The notes under the pieces are model-generated. The model saw only the letters and a program-made list of their open reading frames with translations. It was not told where the DNA came from and did not search any database. Position numbers and translations under genes: made by a program. A stretch of DNA of 64,000 bases from Crotophaga sulcirostris (Eukaryota; Chordata; Aves; Cuculiformes; Crotophagidae), in contig VYZB01000213.1 of the NCBI GenBank assembly GCA_013397455.1, forward strand, positions 1,412,909 to 1,476,908, written 5' to 3'. This document shows, in pieces, positions 27,034 through 36,900 of this stretch. The stretch's first letter is position 1, and every line of letters starts with the position of its first letter.

Positions 27034-27183
27034 ATACAGTCATGATTTTGCCAATTTGAACTGTACTGACCAAGGTTTTGGGACTCAGTAGCCCTGCTGT
27101 TGACTGTAGTGTTCTTCTCAAGAGCCATTGCATAGGCAATGTCTCTCACTTCCCCAGGGTGGAATCTGCGACTCTGCCGCCGC
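27034..27183 (-). CDS. Candidate internal coding exon, unrecognised protein
   Basis: Read on the minus strand, 150 nt run from an AG (tail TTTCTGTAGATGAAG) to a consensus donor GTGAGTAAG whose GT is at 27033-27032. One frame is open across the whole segment: one base completing a codon, 49 codons, then two bases. The other two frames contain stops. The predicted peptide begins RRQSRRFHPGEVRDIAYAM (residues 1-19), so it is strongly basic at its start, then mixed and polar with Asn, Thr and Ser in its second half. Base composition is more GC-rich and less repetitive than the flanks and includes CpG-bearing CGG and CGC arginine codons, as expected for coding DNA in an AT-rich intron. Exon length and start/end phases (2 and 2) are normal for vertebrates. 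Basic residues early in the exon would suit a region just inside a membrane or a nuclear/phospho-regulated segment, but that is inference. I do not recognise the gene. A second AG six bases upstream would add an in-frame TGA. Confidence 0.55.
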
Positions 27184-28267
27184 CTTCATCTACAGAAATA
27201 AAATTTGGCTTCATAGTGAGTGAGTCAAGGAAGAATTGCCTGATATTAATCCTTTAAAGACATGTTCAGGGAAGAATTTTTAGTAGTTGAATGAAATATC
27301 TCTTTTTTTCTTCCTGTAGGATCAGTTATGCAGCTCAGAGGCCAGTGGAAAAAGTAGCTGAGTTTCATGTCCAAAATGGGGTGTGATCTAATCTAGGGAG
27401 TATGCCAACTTCCTTTATCAGAGAAGCAGGTCTTTTAATTTTAAGCCAGCAGGAGGGCCTAATTGAGCAGGTCAATCTTTCCCCACAATTTCAACCAGAA
27501 TTTGTAAGATAAATGGATTTGTAAATAGTCATTCATTCCACCAAGAAAAGATGGCTTTCAGAATCACTGTTAAAGAAGTATTTGACATCCTATTATTACA
27601 GTCTAATTGCTGCACACATTCACAGCGCCATAAAATTGTGAAAGGGTATGCTGTTACTTTTCGCTTGCAAGTGTATTGTGATGTAAAATGCGCAGAAGTA
27701 TAGGGTATGAAAGAACTGTAGTGAAATTCAATTACTGTAGCATACATATAGGCTTTGAGAAAAATGTAACAGGAACATGCAGCTCTGTGTTACTGACAGA
27801 TAATCAAAGTACTGGCTGCTTTTCACAAGTGTTGTAAGAAGGGATTTTCTATTAAATCTTCCCTGTTTTTGTTTTTTTTTAAAAAAAAGTAGAACGAGTA
27901 CTGCTACTTTAAAGATTAAATAAACAACCAAAACAAAAGCCAAAAAATGAAATCCATCAACAAAAACCATGTTCAGTTTCCTTTAAACCCTCCTACTTCC
28001 AAAACAAATTCAGGATAACCCTGCATTTTATTATAGGTTTCTTCAGTAGATTCAGATCCAGAGTTGTGATTAGGACCTGAAAATCTTAGGCTGACACTGA
28101 AAGATGCACTTCAGCTGCAAATATGTAGCAATTATCATGAAACGAAGTTCATTCCACAATTTAGCTGATCACCATGGAAACCTATATGCATTGGCTCCTA
28201 ATTGGAAATGTTCCAGACCTGTAAAACATTGTAGGCTTAAGACTGCATAATTTCTTTTTTAAGCAAT
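27184..28267. other. Probable intron sequence (minus-strand gene model)
   Basis: AT-rich DNA with a T/A homopolymer stretch at about 27869-27889. No exon-like segment or clear transposon. It adjoins the candidate exon acceptor (polypyrimidine TTTTATTTCTGTAG on the minus strand, at about 27190-27203). Confidence 0.4.
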
Positions 28268-28445
28268 TGTACTATGTAGTAAGAAGATCCCGGAGTCAAG
28301 GATCGATCCTCATAGAGGCATGGTCAAAGCTCCTTTATTCTATTTCCATGCTACTTTATCTAGCGTTTTTCCAAGAGTACATGTGTCCACACAACCTGCA
28401 AGCCACAGGTGATTCCATTCTCCATCCTCTCACGATTTGTCCATG
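28268..28445 (-). mobile_element. Partial retroviral LTR (R/U5 side) cut by the assembly gap
   Basis: On the minus strand this edge reads as an LTR 3' part: AATAAAGGAGC (polyadenylation signal), a stretch containing TTGACTCCGGGATC, and a terminal CATAGTACA. The CA end abuts plain AT-rich DNA. TG at 28268 on the plus strand is the mirror of that terminal CA. The layout fits an avian endogenous retrovirus LTR. The 5' part, and any internal region, lies in or beyond the N run. The family is not certain, and no target duplication can be tested because the other boundary is missing. Confidence 0.5.
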
Positions 28446-28975
28446 NNNNNNNNNNNNNNNNNNNNNNNNNNNNNNNNNNNNNNNNNNNNNNNNNNNNNNN
28501 NNNNNNNNNNNNNNNNNNNNNNNNNNNNNNNNNNNNNNNNNNNNNNNNNNNNNNNNNNNNNNNNNNNNNNNNNNNNNNNNNNNNNNNNNNNNNNNNNNNN
28601 NNNNNNNNNNNNNNNNNNNNNNNNNNNNNNNNNNNNNNNNNNNNNNNNNNNNNNNNNNNNNNNNNNNNNNNNNNNNNNNNNNNNNNNNNNNNNNNNNNNN
28701 NNNNNNNNNNNNNNNNNNNNNNNNNNNNNNNNNNNNNNNNNNNNNNNNNNNNNNNNNNNNNNNNNNNNNNNNNNNNNNNNNNNNNNNNNNNNNNNNNNNN
28801 NNNNNNNNNNNNNNNNNNNNNNNNNNNNNNNNNNNNNNNNNNNNNNNNNNNNNNNNNNNNNNNNNNNNNNNNNNNNNNNNNNNNNNNNNNNNNNNNNNNN
28901 NNNNNNNNNNNNNNNNNNNNNNNNNNNNNNNNNNNNNNNNNNNNNNNNNNNNNNNNNNNNNNNNNNNNNNNNNNN
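28446..28975. other. Assembly gap of 530 Ns
   Basis: All bases are N. Open frames called across it are artefacts. The gap starts inside an LTR-like sequence, so it probably reflects collapsed or unresolved repeat copies. Confidence 0.99.
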
Positions 28976-29580
28976 ACTGACTTAAGCAGAGATGACATAC
29001 TGATTTCCATTGATGCATTCTTAAATCCATTCTCTAGATTTGAAAATATTCTAATAATAAAAAATGAGGAAGACTTGTAGGTTTATTTAATATTACTATG
29101 AACCATGCAGACCTTCTCTAAAAGTCAAATTACTAGTTATTTTTAGTTACTAGCTATTATTATTAGTTAATTTATTTTCCATCACCATGTTACCTTTACT
29201 TTTCTATTTTGAGCAACACCACAAATTGCGATATCTTAGATGCATATCTTCTGTATGTCCAAATGTATGATATGTAAGATATTAGCTATGTAATTTTTTT
29301 AAAGATGGACATAAATTCCAGTTTCATGGATCTTTTCGGAAACAAGACTTTTAACTACAAATTCCTAAATGATTGCTTTCTCTTTTAAGTTGTGCCATTA
29401 TACCTTCTGGTTTTCATCAGGACTGCAGCAAGTAATTTGGTTCAAGCAAGAATTTTTTTTCTGGAGACGTCTATTCACTGAATTTCTAGGTTAGCTTGAT
29501 TGCAAAGTTTCCATCTTTTATTTTCCAAAAACTATGTACATAACAGTTCACATATTTCTTCTCAATTCCTTCTGTGCAAT
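28976..29580. other. Anonymous AT-rich DNA between gap and LTR
   Basis: No gene or named repeat visible. Repeated TAGTTA/TTAGTTA words occur at about 29130-29170. Confidence 0.5.
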
Positions 29581-30120
29581 TGTACTCTATCTGGATGTTA
29601 TAGAGTTAATTTTTTTCATAATAGCTTGTACAGTGCTATATTTTGGATTTGTGCTGAAAACAGTGTTGATAAATCAGAGATGTTTTCATTATTGCTGAAC
29701 TCTACTTACACAGAGTCAAGGCATTTTCAGTTTCTCACCCCACCCCACCAGTGAGTAAGCTGAGGATGGACAAGAAGCTAGGAGGGGACACAGCCAGAAG
29801 AGCTGACCCCAGCTGACCAAAGTGATATCCTTTATCCCATGGCACCATGCACAGCAATAAAATCTGTTGGGAAGAAGGAGGAAGGGGGGAACAGTCAGAG
29901 CGACGGCATTTGTCTCCCCAAGTAATAGTTATGTGTGATGGAGCCCTGCTTTCCTGGAGATAACTGAACACAGGTTTTACTTTACTTATTAAACTGTCTT
30001 AATCTCAGCCCACAAGTTTTCTCACTTTTTTTCCTTCCAGTTCTCTCCTCCATCCCACTGTGGGGGAGTGAGGAAGTGACTGTGTGAGGCTGAGCTCCCC
30101 GCCAGGATTAACCCACAACG
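29581..30120 (+). mobile_element. Avian ERVL-like solo LTR (copy 1)
   Basis: About 540 bp matches the second LTR copy at 44408-44948 along its length. Shared words in order are ATAGAGTTAATTTTTTTC, TTTTGGATTTGTGCTGAAAA, GTGTTGATAA, TTTTCATTATTGCTGA, AGTCAAGGCATTTTCAGTTTCTCACCC, GGCATTTGTCTCCCCAAGTAA, ATTAAACTGTCTTAATCTCA (polyadenylation-type ATTAAA) and GATTAACCCACAACG at the 3' end. No retroviral coding region adjoins either end, so it is a solo LTR. The termini are worn: the expected TG start is unclear (about 29581-29587) and the expected final CA reads CG. A possible imperfect 5-bp duplication is GTACT (29582-29586) against CTACT (30121-30125). The frames at 29500-29971 are LTR shadows. 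Confidence 0.85.
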
Positions 30121-31153
30121 CTACTGAAGTTTGAATCCTTCTGTTTGAAAGAAAACTATGGTCCAGTAAATGCATTAGGAAAACTCATATTAAAAAGATA
30201 ACCCCCAGGGATTATTCAGTTTGCTTCCATAAGACAGTGCATCATTAGAGAAAAAGGAGAATGCACAGGCTGGGAAAACCAGCTATGCAAAACAGCTTCT
30301 AACTTAGAATCCTGCATCTAGACAGAACTCAAGAATATTTCTATGTTACAGGGGTATAGGTGTCTGAAATAGCTGGTTTAAATCAGTTCTGGTCCATCCG
30401 CAACCACTGTTAGATTACAATGTAAATGCTTCCCAGATTCCTATCAAAAGCACTCTACAAATGCATTTCTTTCATCCATCACTATCTTCAAGAAGTAAAA
30501 ATGAATCTTCAAGAAGTAAAAATGAATCTTTCTTAAGCAGTTACAAAAAAGGGCACAAAATACTTCAAATTATTCGAAATAGTTTGGGTTTTTTTTTTCT
30601 CTTTCTGTGGCTAGAAAACATTCCTGTTCTCCATCCTCCTTGAAATTCAGACAAAACACACAGAGGAGATGAATATACAGATGCTTACACTCTTATACAC
30701 ATATACACAGTGATGATACAGTGGTCATTATACGTAAGTTCATATGTAAGATCCATGTAGTTTATTCTAAAATTAAGTGATATTAGTCTGTACAAATTGA
30801 TAGCACTAGTTTGTTGGCATAGCTTTAATTTATGCAGCCTGATTTTTCAGTGAAGTAACATTTCTGTGTAATGCCCATTTTCTGCTAGAAAATTAAATGA
30901 TGAGACAAAAGAACTTATTCCTCAGATTCAAAAAACTAAAATAAAATGTGAGTCTCTATGAAAGGTGTGATCTTCAGGTGGAGTAGAGTACGTCTATTTG
31001 AATTTCAAATATGTCTTCAAGTAATTAAACTAAGAAATACGCAATTCTTTTTAATTTCTACAAGGCTATGATTTGATCTTGCATGTTGACAGGACAGTGT
31101 GCAACAAAGCCATTGGTTTGCTTTTTAACTGTGTCAAATCATCTTTCCAGGTT
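30121..31153. other. AT-rich DNA with a small tandem duplication
   Basis: No gene. A perfect 21-bp direct duplication lies at 30484-30504 and 30505-30525 (unit begins ATCTTCAAGAAG), with a partial third copy starting ATCTT. A T-run of about ten lies near 30590. Confidence 0.6.
30484..30530 (+). repeat. 21-bp tandem duplication, two full copies plus a stub
   Basis: The two 21-base units (30484-30504 and 30505-30525) are identical, followed by ATCTT of a third. Identity suggests recent slippage; such a locus is likely to vary in copy number. Confidence 0.9.
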
Positions 31154-31517
31154 CATAGAATCATAGAATCACAGAATCATAGAATCATCTGGTTGAAAAA
31201 AATCTTTGAGATCAGCAAGTCCAACCATATCTGTGTCTACTTACTAAACCACATCCATGAGAAACACATCTACCTGTCTTTTAAACACCTCCAGGAATCA
31301 ACCACCTCCCTGGGCTGCCTGTTCCAGTGCCTGACCACCCTTTCAGCGAAGAAAATTTTCCTAATGTCTAGTCTGAACCTCCCCTGGCGCAACTTGTGGC
31401 CATTTCCCCTTGTCCTATCACCTGTCACTTGGGAGAAGAGACCAACACTTGCCTTGCTACAACCTCCTTTCAGGTAGTTGTAGACAGTGATGAGGTCTCC
31501 CCTCAGCCTTCTCCGGG

Positions 31518-32809
31518 CTAAACAACCCCAGTTCCCTCAGTCATTCCCCGTAAGACTTTTTCTCCAGCCCCTTCACCAGCCTCGTTGCCCTTCTCTGGGA
31601 CACGCTCCAGCCTCTCAGTGTCCTTGTAGAGAGGGGCCCAATACTGAACACAGTACTCGTGGTGCAGCTTCACCAGTGCTGAGTACAGGGGCACAATCAC
31701 TTCCTTGATCCTGCTGGCCACACTGTTTCTGATACAGGCCAAGATGCCATGGGCCTTCTTGGCCACTTGGCCACACTGCTGGCTTATATTCAGCCAATTA
31801 TCAGCCAACACCCCCAGGTCCTTCTCTGACAGAGAGCTCTCCAGTCATATTCCCTCAATTTTGTAACGCTGCCTGGGGTTGTTGTGTCCCAAGTGCAGGA
31901 CTCGGCACTAGGTCTTGTTGAACCTCATCCTGTTGGTCTCAGCCTATCAACACAGTCTGTCCAGATCCCTCTGTAGAGCCTCCCTTCCTTCAAGCAGATC
32001 AAAACTACCACCCAACTTAGTGTCATCTGCACTCAATCCCCTCGTCCAGATCGTTGATAATGATATTGAAGCGGACTGGACCCAGCACTGAACCCTGCGG
32101 ACCACCACTTGTGACTGGCCTCCAACTGGATTTAACTCCATTTTCCTCCACTCTTTGGGCCCAGTCACCCAGCCAGTTTTTTACCCAGCAGAGGGTGTGC
32201 TTGTCCAGGCCAATGGCAGCCAGTTTCTCAAGCAGAATACTGTGAGAAATGGTATCAAAGGCTTTACCAAAGTCCAAGTCCACTACATCCACAGCCCTTC
32301 TCTGGTCCATTAAATGGGTAACCTTGTCATAGAAGGAGATCACGTTGGCCTGGTAGGATCTGCCTTTCATAAAGCCATGTTGACTGGGCCTGATCACCTG
32401 GTTGTCCTGCGTGTGCTATGTGATAGCACTCAAGACGATCTGCTCCATGACCTTTCCAAGTACTGAGGTCAGACTGACAGGCCTGTAGTTCCCCAGTTCC
32501 TCCCTCCGGCCCTTCTCATAAATGGATGTAACATTTGCAAAACTCCAGTCAAGTGGCACTTCCCCAGTCGGCCAGGACTGCTGGTAGACGAGGGAATACA
32601 CCTGGATGGATCCCATCTGGCCCCATAGCCTTGTGAGTGTCTAATTGTCCGAGGAGGTCCCTAACCAAACTATCTTGGATCGTTGGAGCTTCACTCTCAC
32701 TGTCTTCTGGCTCAGGAGGCTGAGTACCCAGAGAACATCTGACCTTACTATTAAATACCAAGGCAAAGAAGGCATTAAGTACCTCAGCCTTATCCTCATC
32801 CTTCATCAC
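31518..32809 (-). pseudogene. CR1 ORF2 reverse transcriptase and C-terminus, inactivated
   Basis: Segments occur in three frames. 32809-32549 has the GPDGIHP block. 32616-32416 has the GNYRPVSLTSVLGKVMEQ block and ends in an in-frame TAG. 32397-32023 continues with [10 protein letters not shown], then motif A ([12 protein letters not shown]; first Asp at about 32274) and motif B ([11 protein letters not shown]). 32168-31947 resumes in a new frame with ADDTKLGG, and 31811-31518 encodes the C-terminal region ([17 protein letters not shown]). Around 32026-32031 the segment expected between NDLDEGIEC and ADDTKLGG is missing: the usual TLSKF-like residues are lost and the frame shifts, which removes the first residue of catalytic motif C. 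The reverse transcriptase is therefore dead even apart from the other breaks. Confidence 0.95.
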
Positions 32810-33571
32810 TACTGTTCCCCCTGCATCCAGTAAAGGGGGGGGGATTCTCCTTGGTCCTCCTACTATTGTTAATGCATTTGAAGAAACAGGGGGTTTTTTT
32901 GCCTTTCACCAAGCTGGCTAATTGAAGTTCTAGTTGAGCTTTAGCCCTTCTAATTTTCTCTCTACAAGATCTCACCTCATCCTTCTAGTCTTCCAGGGAT
33001 GCCTGTCTCCTCTTCCATAGCTTGTACACTTTCCTGTTTTTCCTGAGATCAACACAAAACTCTCGACTGAGCCAGGCTGGCATTCTTCCCTGCCGACTCA
33101 TTTTATGGCCCATGGGTATGACCTGCTCTTATACCACCAGGATTTCCTTCTTGAGGAGTCTCCAGCCCTCTTGGGCTCCTTTGTCATTTAGAACTGTCTC
33201 CCAATGAACTTTATCAAGCAGCCTTCTAAACAGTTTGAAGTCTGCCCTCCTGAATTCCAAGGTGGTAGTTCTGCTGACCCCCCTCCTTACTTCTCATAGA
33301 ACTGAGAATTCTATCATTTCATGATCACTGTGCCCCAGGCATTCTCCAACAGTCACCTCTCTCACAAGGCCTTCTCTGTTCACAACCAGAGAAAAAAAAA
33401 TCTGTTCAAAAATCCAGTAGGGTGCCTTCTCTAGTTGGTTCTCTCACCAGTCGTTAGGAAGTTGTCTTCCATACACTCAATGAAACTCCTAGATTGTTTT
33501 CTTTCTGCTATATTATACTTCCAGCAGACGTCTGGTAGGTTGAAGTCTCCCACAAGGACTAGGGCCAGCGA

Positions 33572-33971
33572 TCACGAGACTTCTCTCAGTTGCTGGTAGA
33601 AGAACTCATCAGTTTCTTCATCCTGTCTGGGCGGACAATAGCAGACTCCCACCACTACATCTGCCTTATTGGGTGTTCCACTGATTTTTACCCATAGGCA
33701 CTCGACTCTATCATTACCATTATTAAGCTCCATGCATTCAAAACATTCTCTAGCATAGAGAGCTACCCCACTGCCCCTCCTTCCTATCCTGACTGAAGAG
33801 TTTATAGCCACCCATGGCAGCACTCCAGTTATGTGAATCGTCCCACCACCTTTCCGTGATGGCAATTACATCGTAGTTTTCCTGCCTTGCAATGGCTTCA
33901 AGCTCCCCCTGCTTGTTGCCCATACTGTGTGCATTAGTGTAAATGCACTTCAGTTGGGCTACTGTTTCCAC
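33572..33971 (-). pseudogene. CR1 ORF2 endonuclease domain, frameshifted
   Basis: The first part (33971-33750) carries the N-terminal apurinic-type endonuclease block: a YTNAHSMGNKQGELEAI-like segment, then DVIAITERWWDDSHNW, which holds the ITE(T)WW signature (the usual Thr is Arg here). The second part (33865-33572) is in another frame and contains the GGGTIHITG, SGVALYARE and ECLWVKI segments and the CYCPP block of the family. A frameshift thus lies between about 33865 and 33750. In an active CR1 this domain nicks target DNA to prime reverse transcription. Confidence 0.93.
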
Positions 33972-33995
33972 TTCTTTCCTGAGCGGAATAGTCTT

Positions 33996-36900
33996 AAATC
34001 ACTTTGTTAATTTATATAGAAGACAAGTAAATAATGCGTTGGTTTGTAAAAAGTGATTGTGATTGCCATCTCTTTCCCATAAGTGTAATGCTTGAAAGAC
34101 TGTCCCAGGTTGCATGAGAGAAAGATTTACTTTAAATTCCAATCTTTAATAATTTAAGCAATGAAGCTCATTCTGGGATATCCAAGTCCAGGGATAATGT
34201 GGGAAGTTTTCCATTTTCATGTTGTAGTTAACATGCCAGTTTGTACTAAGTACTTTAATATTCATCTAACTGCAAAAAAAATGGCCAAACCTTGCCTTTC
34301 TGTTTTTTAAAACATTCACAAATATCCAGGCTATTCCTCATCTTGCAGTTTTCTTCCTCTCAAGACCAAGTAGGTAAGCACTTGTCTTGGAGCCACTGAT
34401 GTCCTGCTAGGAGCAGCTGCTGGAGGTCATCTTCAGAGGGAAATATTTCTCATTAGAAACTAAATCTTTGAGACCAAATACACCATCAAAAAACCCAGTG
34501 AACAGTTAACTGAACCACAAAAAATGTTTATGGAAGGAAATGCTTTCCGGAGTATATCCTTTATGTATTCTTCTAGTGGTTAATTTTTCTGAGCATAACT
34601 GAGTGTGATTTATGTTAGGTACATGCCTTCAAATAATGTAACTTTCCTAAAATCAGCATTTTACTTTCTGAAAATCAATTCTGGAGATAAAAAGTTGACA
34701 CGTGACCAAGATATATGTGCATCTGGCTAAGCTGAAGCCATTCTCCTATGGTGGACAAGGAGAAGCAGACAGGGGGGTTGAAATCAATGCATTTATTTTA
34801 AGAGAGGAATTAATTTTAAATCTTACAAGGAAGAGATAAGGGAGGACATATATTAGCAGGATTCTGAAAGCAGTGAGGGCACTGTAATTTGAAAACCTTG
34901 AAATACTCATTTTATGAGGTTAATTTATACCTAGCATGTTATTAAAGTCATTTAATGGCATTCTTTTTCAAAAAAGACTGTTTAGGAGCTTGGATAGTAC
35001 AATGGCAGGTGCTAATAGAAAAACTAGAAGAATACAGTCGTGCTGCATTAATTCAGATGGAATAGGTTGGCTGGGCTTTACAAAGTTGTTCTCATAACCT
35101 TGTTACTTTATAATACCATGAAAAGCTAAGTAAAGTTCAGAATTTAAGTACCATAATAAACGTTATCCAAAATCTTTTTAACTTTTATTAAAGATACAGA
35201 AATGAAAATAGAAAATAGTTAAACTTTATGACATATAAAGGAATAAACAAAGGTAATTTTAAACAGCATTTTTTTATTACTTTCTACTTTTACTCTAAAG
35301 CTTTTAGAAATAGACTTCTTATATCACAGCTTTTAGACGATAATAGCTGTCCATTTGGGATAGTGAAAAAAAAGTAAAAGCGGTTTAGATAGATGCTTTT
35401 GCTGCAGTCTGTGTCCTTCAGAACAAAAGAAGACAAACACAGACAAAAAGAAGATAAAAAGAGCAGGAAAAAAAAGAAAGAAAAGAAAATGCAGCTTCTG
35501 CTTCTGAGCTTCTCTTTTGAATTACGGACTAGAATTTAACAATTTTTTAACTATAATAAAACCATGCTCTTTTGGTTAACCTGAAGAGGGCACATTCATC
35601 TTTCAGGCATGAGGAACACAGTGCAAGACTCAAGGCCTAGGTTGGAGTTTCGTTTCCCTAATTGTTTTTTTGTAAGGTGTTTGATAATGGGTATGTTTCT
35701 TGGCCCATAATAAGATGATTCAGCGGTCTGCACAGAGGTCACGCCATTGTAACCTGCCGTTCAGAAAGGTGATGCAAACTTTCTGAAATATGGAGGTTCC
35801 TCAAAATCATTAGCATACTTGGACACAGAGAAAGCTGCGAGGTTGCTCTAGCTAATCCAGGATGTCTGGTCTCCTCACCAGAGCCATATATCTATATGCT
35901 GCCCATAAAGATTACTTTTGTCAGGTAGAAGAGGATGAAGTATTTGCTCACCAGATAGTTTGTCTCTGTGTGGAGCTGGGAAACCTCTACCAGTAGCAGA
36001 TTAATTCAGAACTTTTCTTTAGCAACATCTATGAGATGAAACTGTGGCTGGCGAAACCAGGTTCTTTTTTATACAGAAGACCAAAAGAGAAAAAAAATCA
36101 GAAAAAAAAGAGAAAGGAGATTAAAAGACATGATGGAAAGAGTGATGGTATTAGGGTTTTAGTTCATAGCTGTGAAGCCAGTATTTGCACTTAGTGTCTG
36201 GTGTGGTATGTTCAGACATTTCTCATAACTGTCTGTGAAAGTTTTGAGTGTTACAGTGGAACCCCAAAGATCTTAGATGCAGCACCCTTGGGGTTAGATC
36301 TGAGTTCTTTCAGTAAGGAAACTGATAGGAATATTCTATCCTTTTGGCTTTTTTTATTCATTAAGTAAAGTGCAGTAATTTTTGGTCCCACAGTCATCTG
36401 TCAGCCATGATCTTAGCACAGTCCTCTGAGGATAATTTTGTGATAATTCTTTTCTATTTTTTGGAAGAAAAGAGCAGGTTGGCACAGTCAGTATAATACT
36501 GGCTTAAGAATCTCTGTATGAGATAAATTCAGAAAGTCAGAAAATTTGCATAGTAAACCAATTACACTAATTACATTGACAAACCATACCCATTAATTGA
36601 AGAACCTATGTTTGACAATAATGCCTTTAATTATAATGAGGTTAAATATTTCTGACAAAAGCAAATCCTTCCAATGATATGTGAGCTGGGAAGACAGTAG
36701 TAATCCACATTCAGTTCCATGGTTGTAATTTATTCTTCATAGACTCAAACATGCAAAGGAACTATTTCGGAACTTCCGTTATACTGATCTTTTTACTCTT
36801 GAGACTAGCAAGTGTCTGTCATTAAAGCAGCTTCAACTAGCCAGTCAGTTAGTGTCAATCAGTGCCTGTGAGGTATTTTACAAATTAGTCCCATTGATAC

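Larger units (their letters stand above)
31154..33995 (-). mobile_element. CR1 LINE, 2.8 kb, 5'-truncated near the start of ORF2
   Basis: The 3' end lies at 31154 with four CATAGAATCA/CACAGAATCA units (opposite-strand reading of the CR1 tail repeat). The element runs up to about 33995, where homology stops just before the endonuclease. It therefore contains most of ORF2, the 3' UTR-like tail and the terminal repeat, but no ORF1. Full-length CR1 is about 4.5 kb, so this is a typical 5'-truncated insertion. Several indels and stops break ORF2 (next two entries), so it cannot encode working protein. An 8-9-G run at about 32835-32843 and a T-run near 32893 are internal. It lies on the same strand as the candidate gene. 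Confidence 0.97.

Noticed and set aside
28267..29080. Several open frames of about 180-237 codons across 28.3-29.1 kb
   Set aside because: They consist almost entirely of unknown residues from the 530-N gap.
31073..31708. Plus-strand frames of 134 and 73 codons
   Set aside because: They are antisense shadows of the CR1 element (translated tail and terminal repeat).
35880..36005. Minus-strand micro-exon-like segments between CCCAG or GGCAG acceptors and GTGAGC/GTGAGG donors
   Set aside because: Only 20-24 nt long; such matches arise by chance and nothing else supports them.
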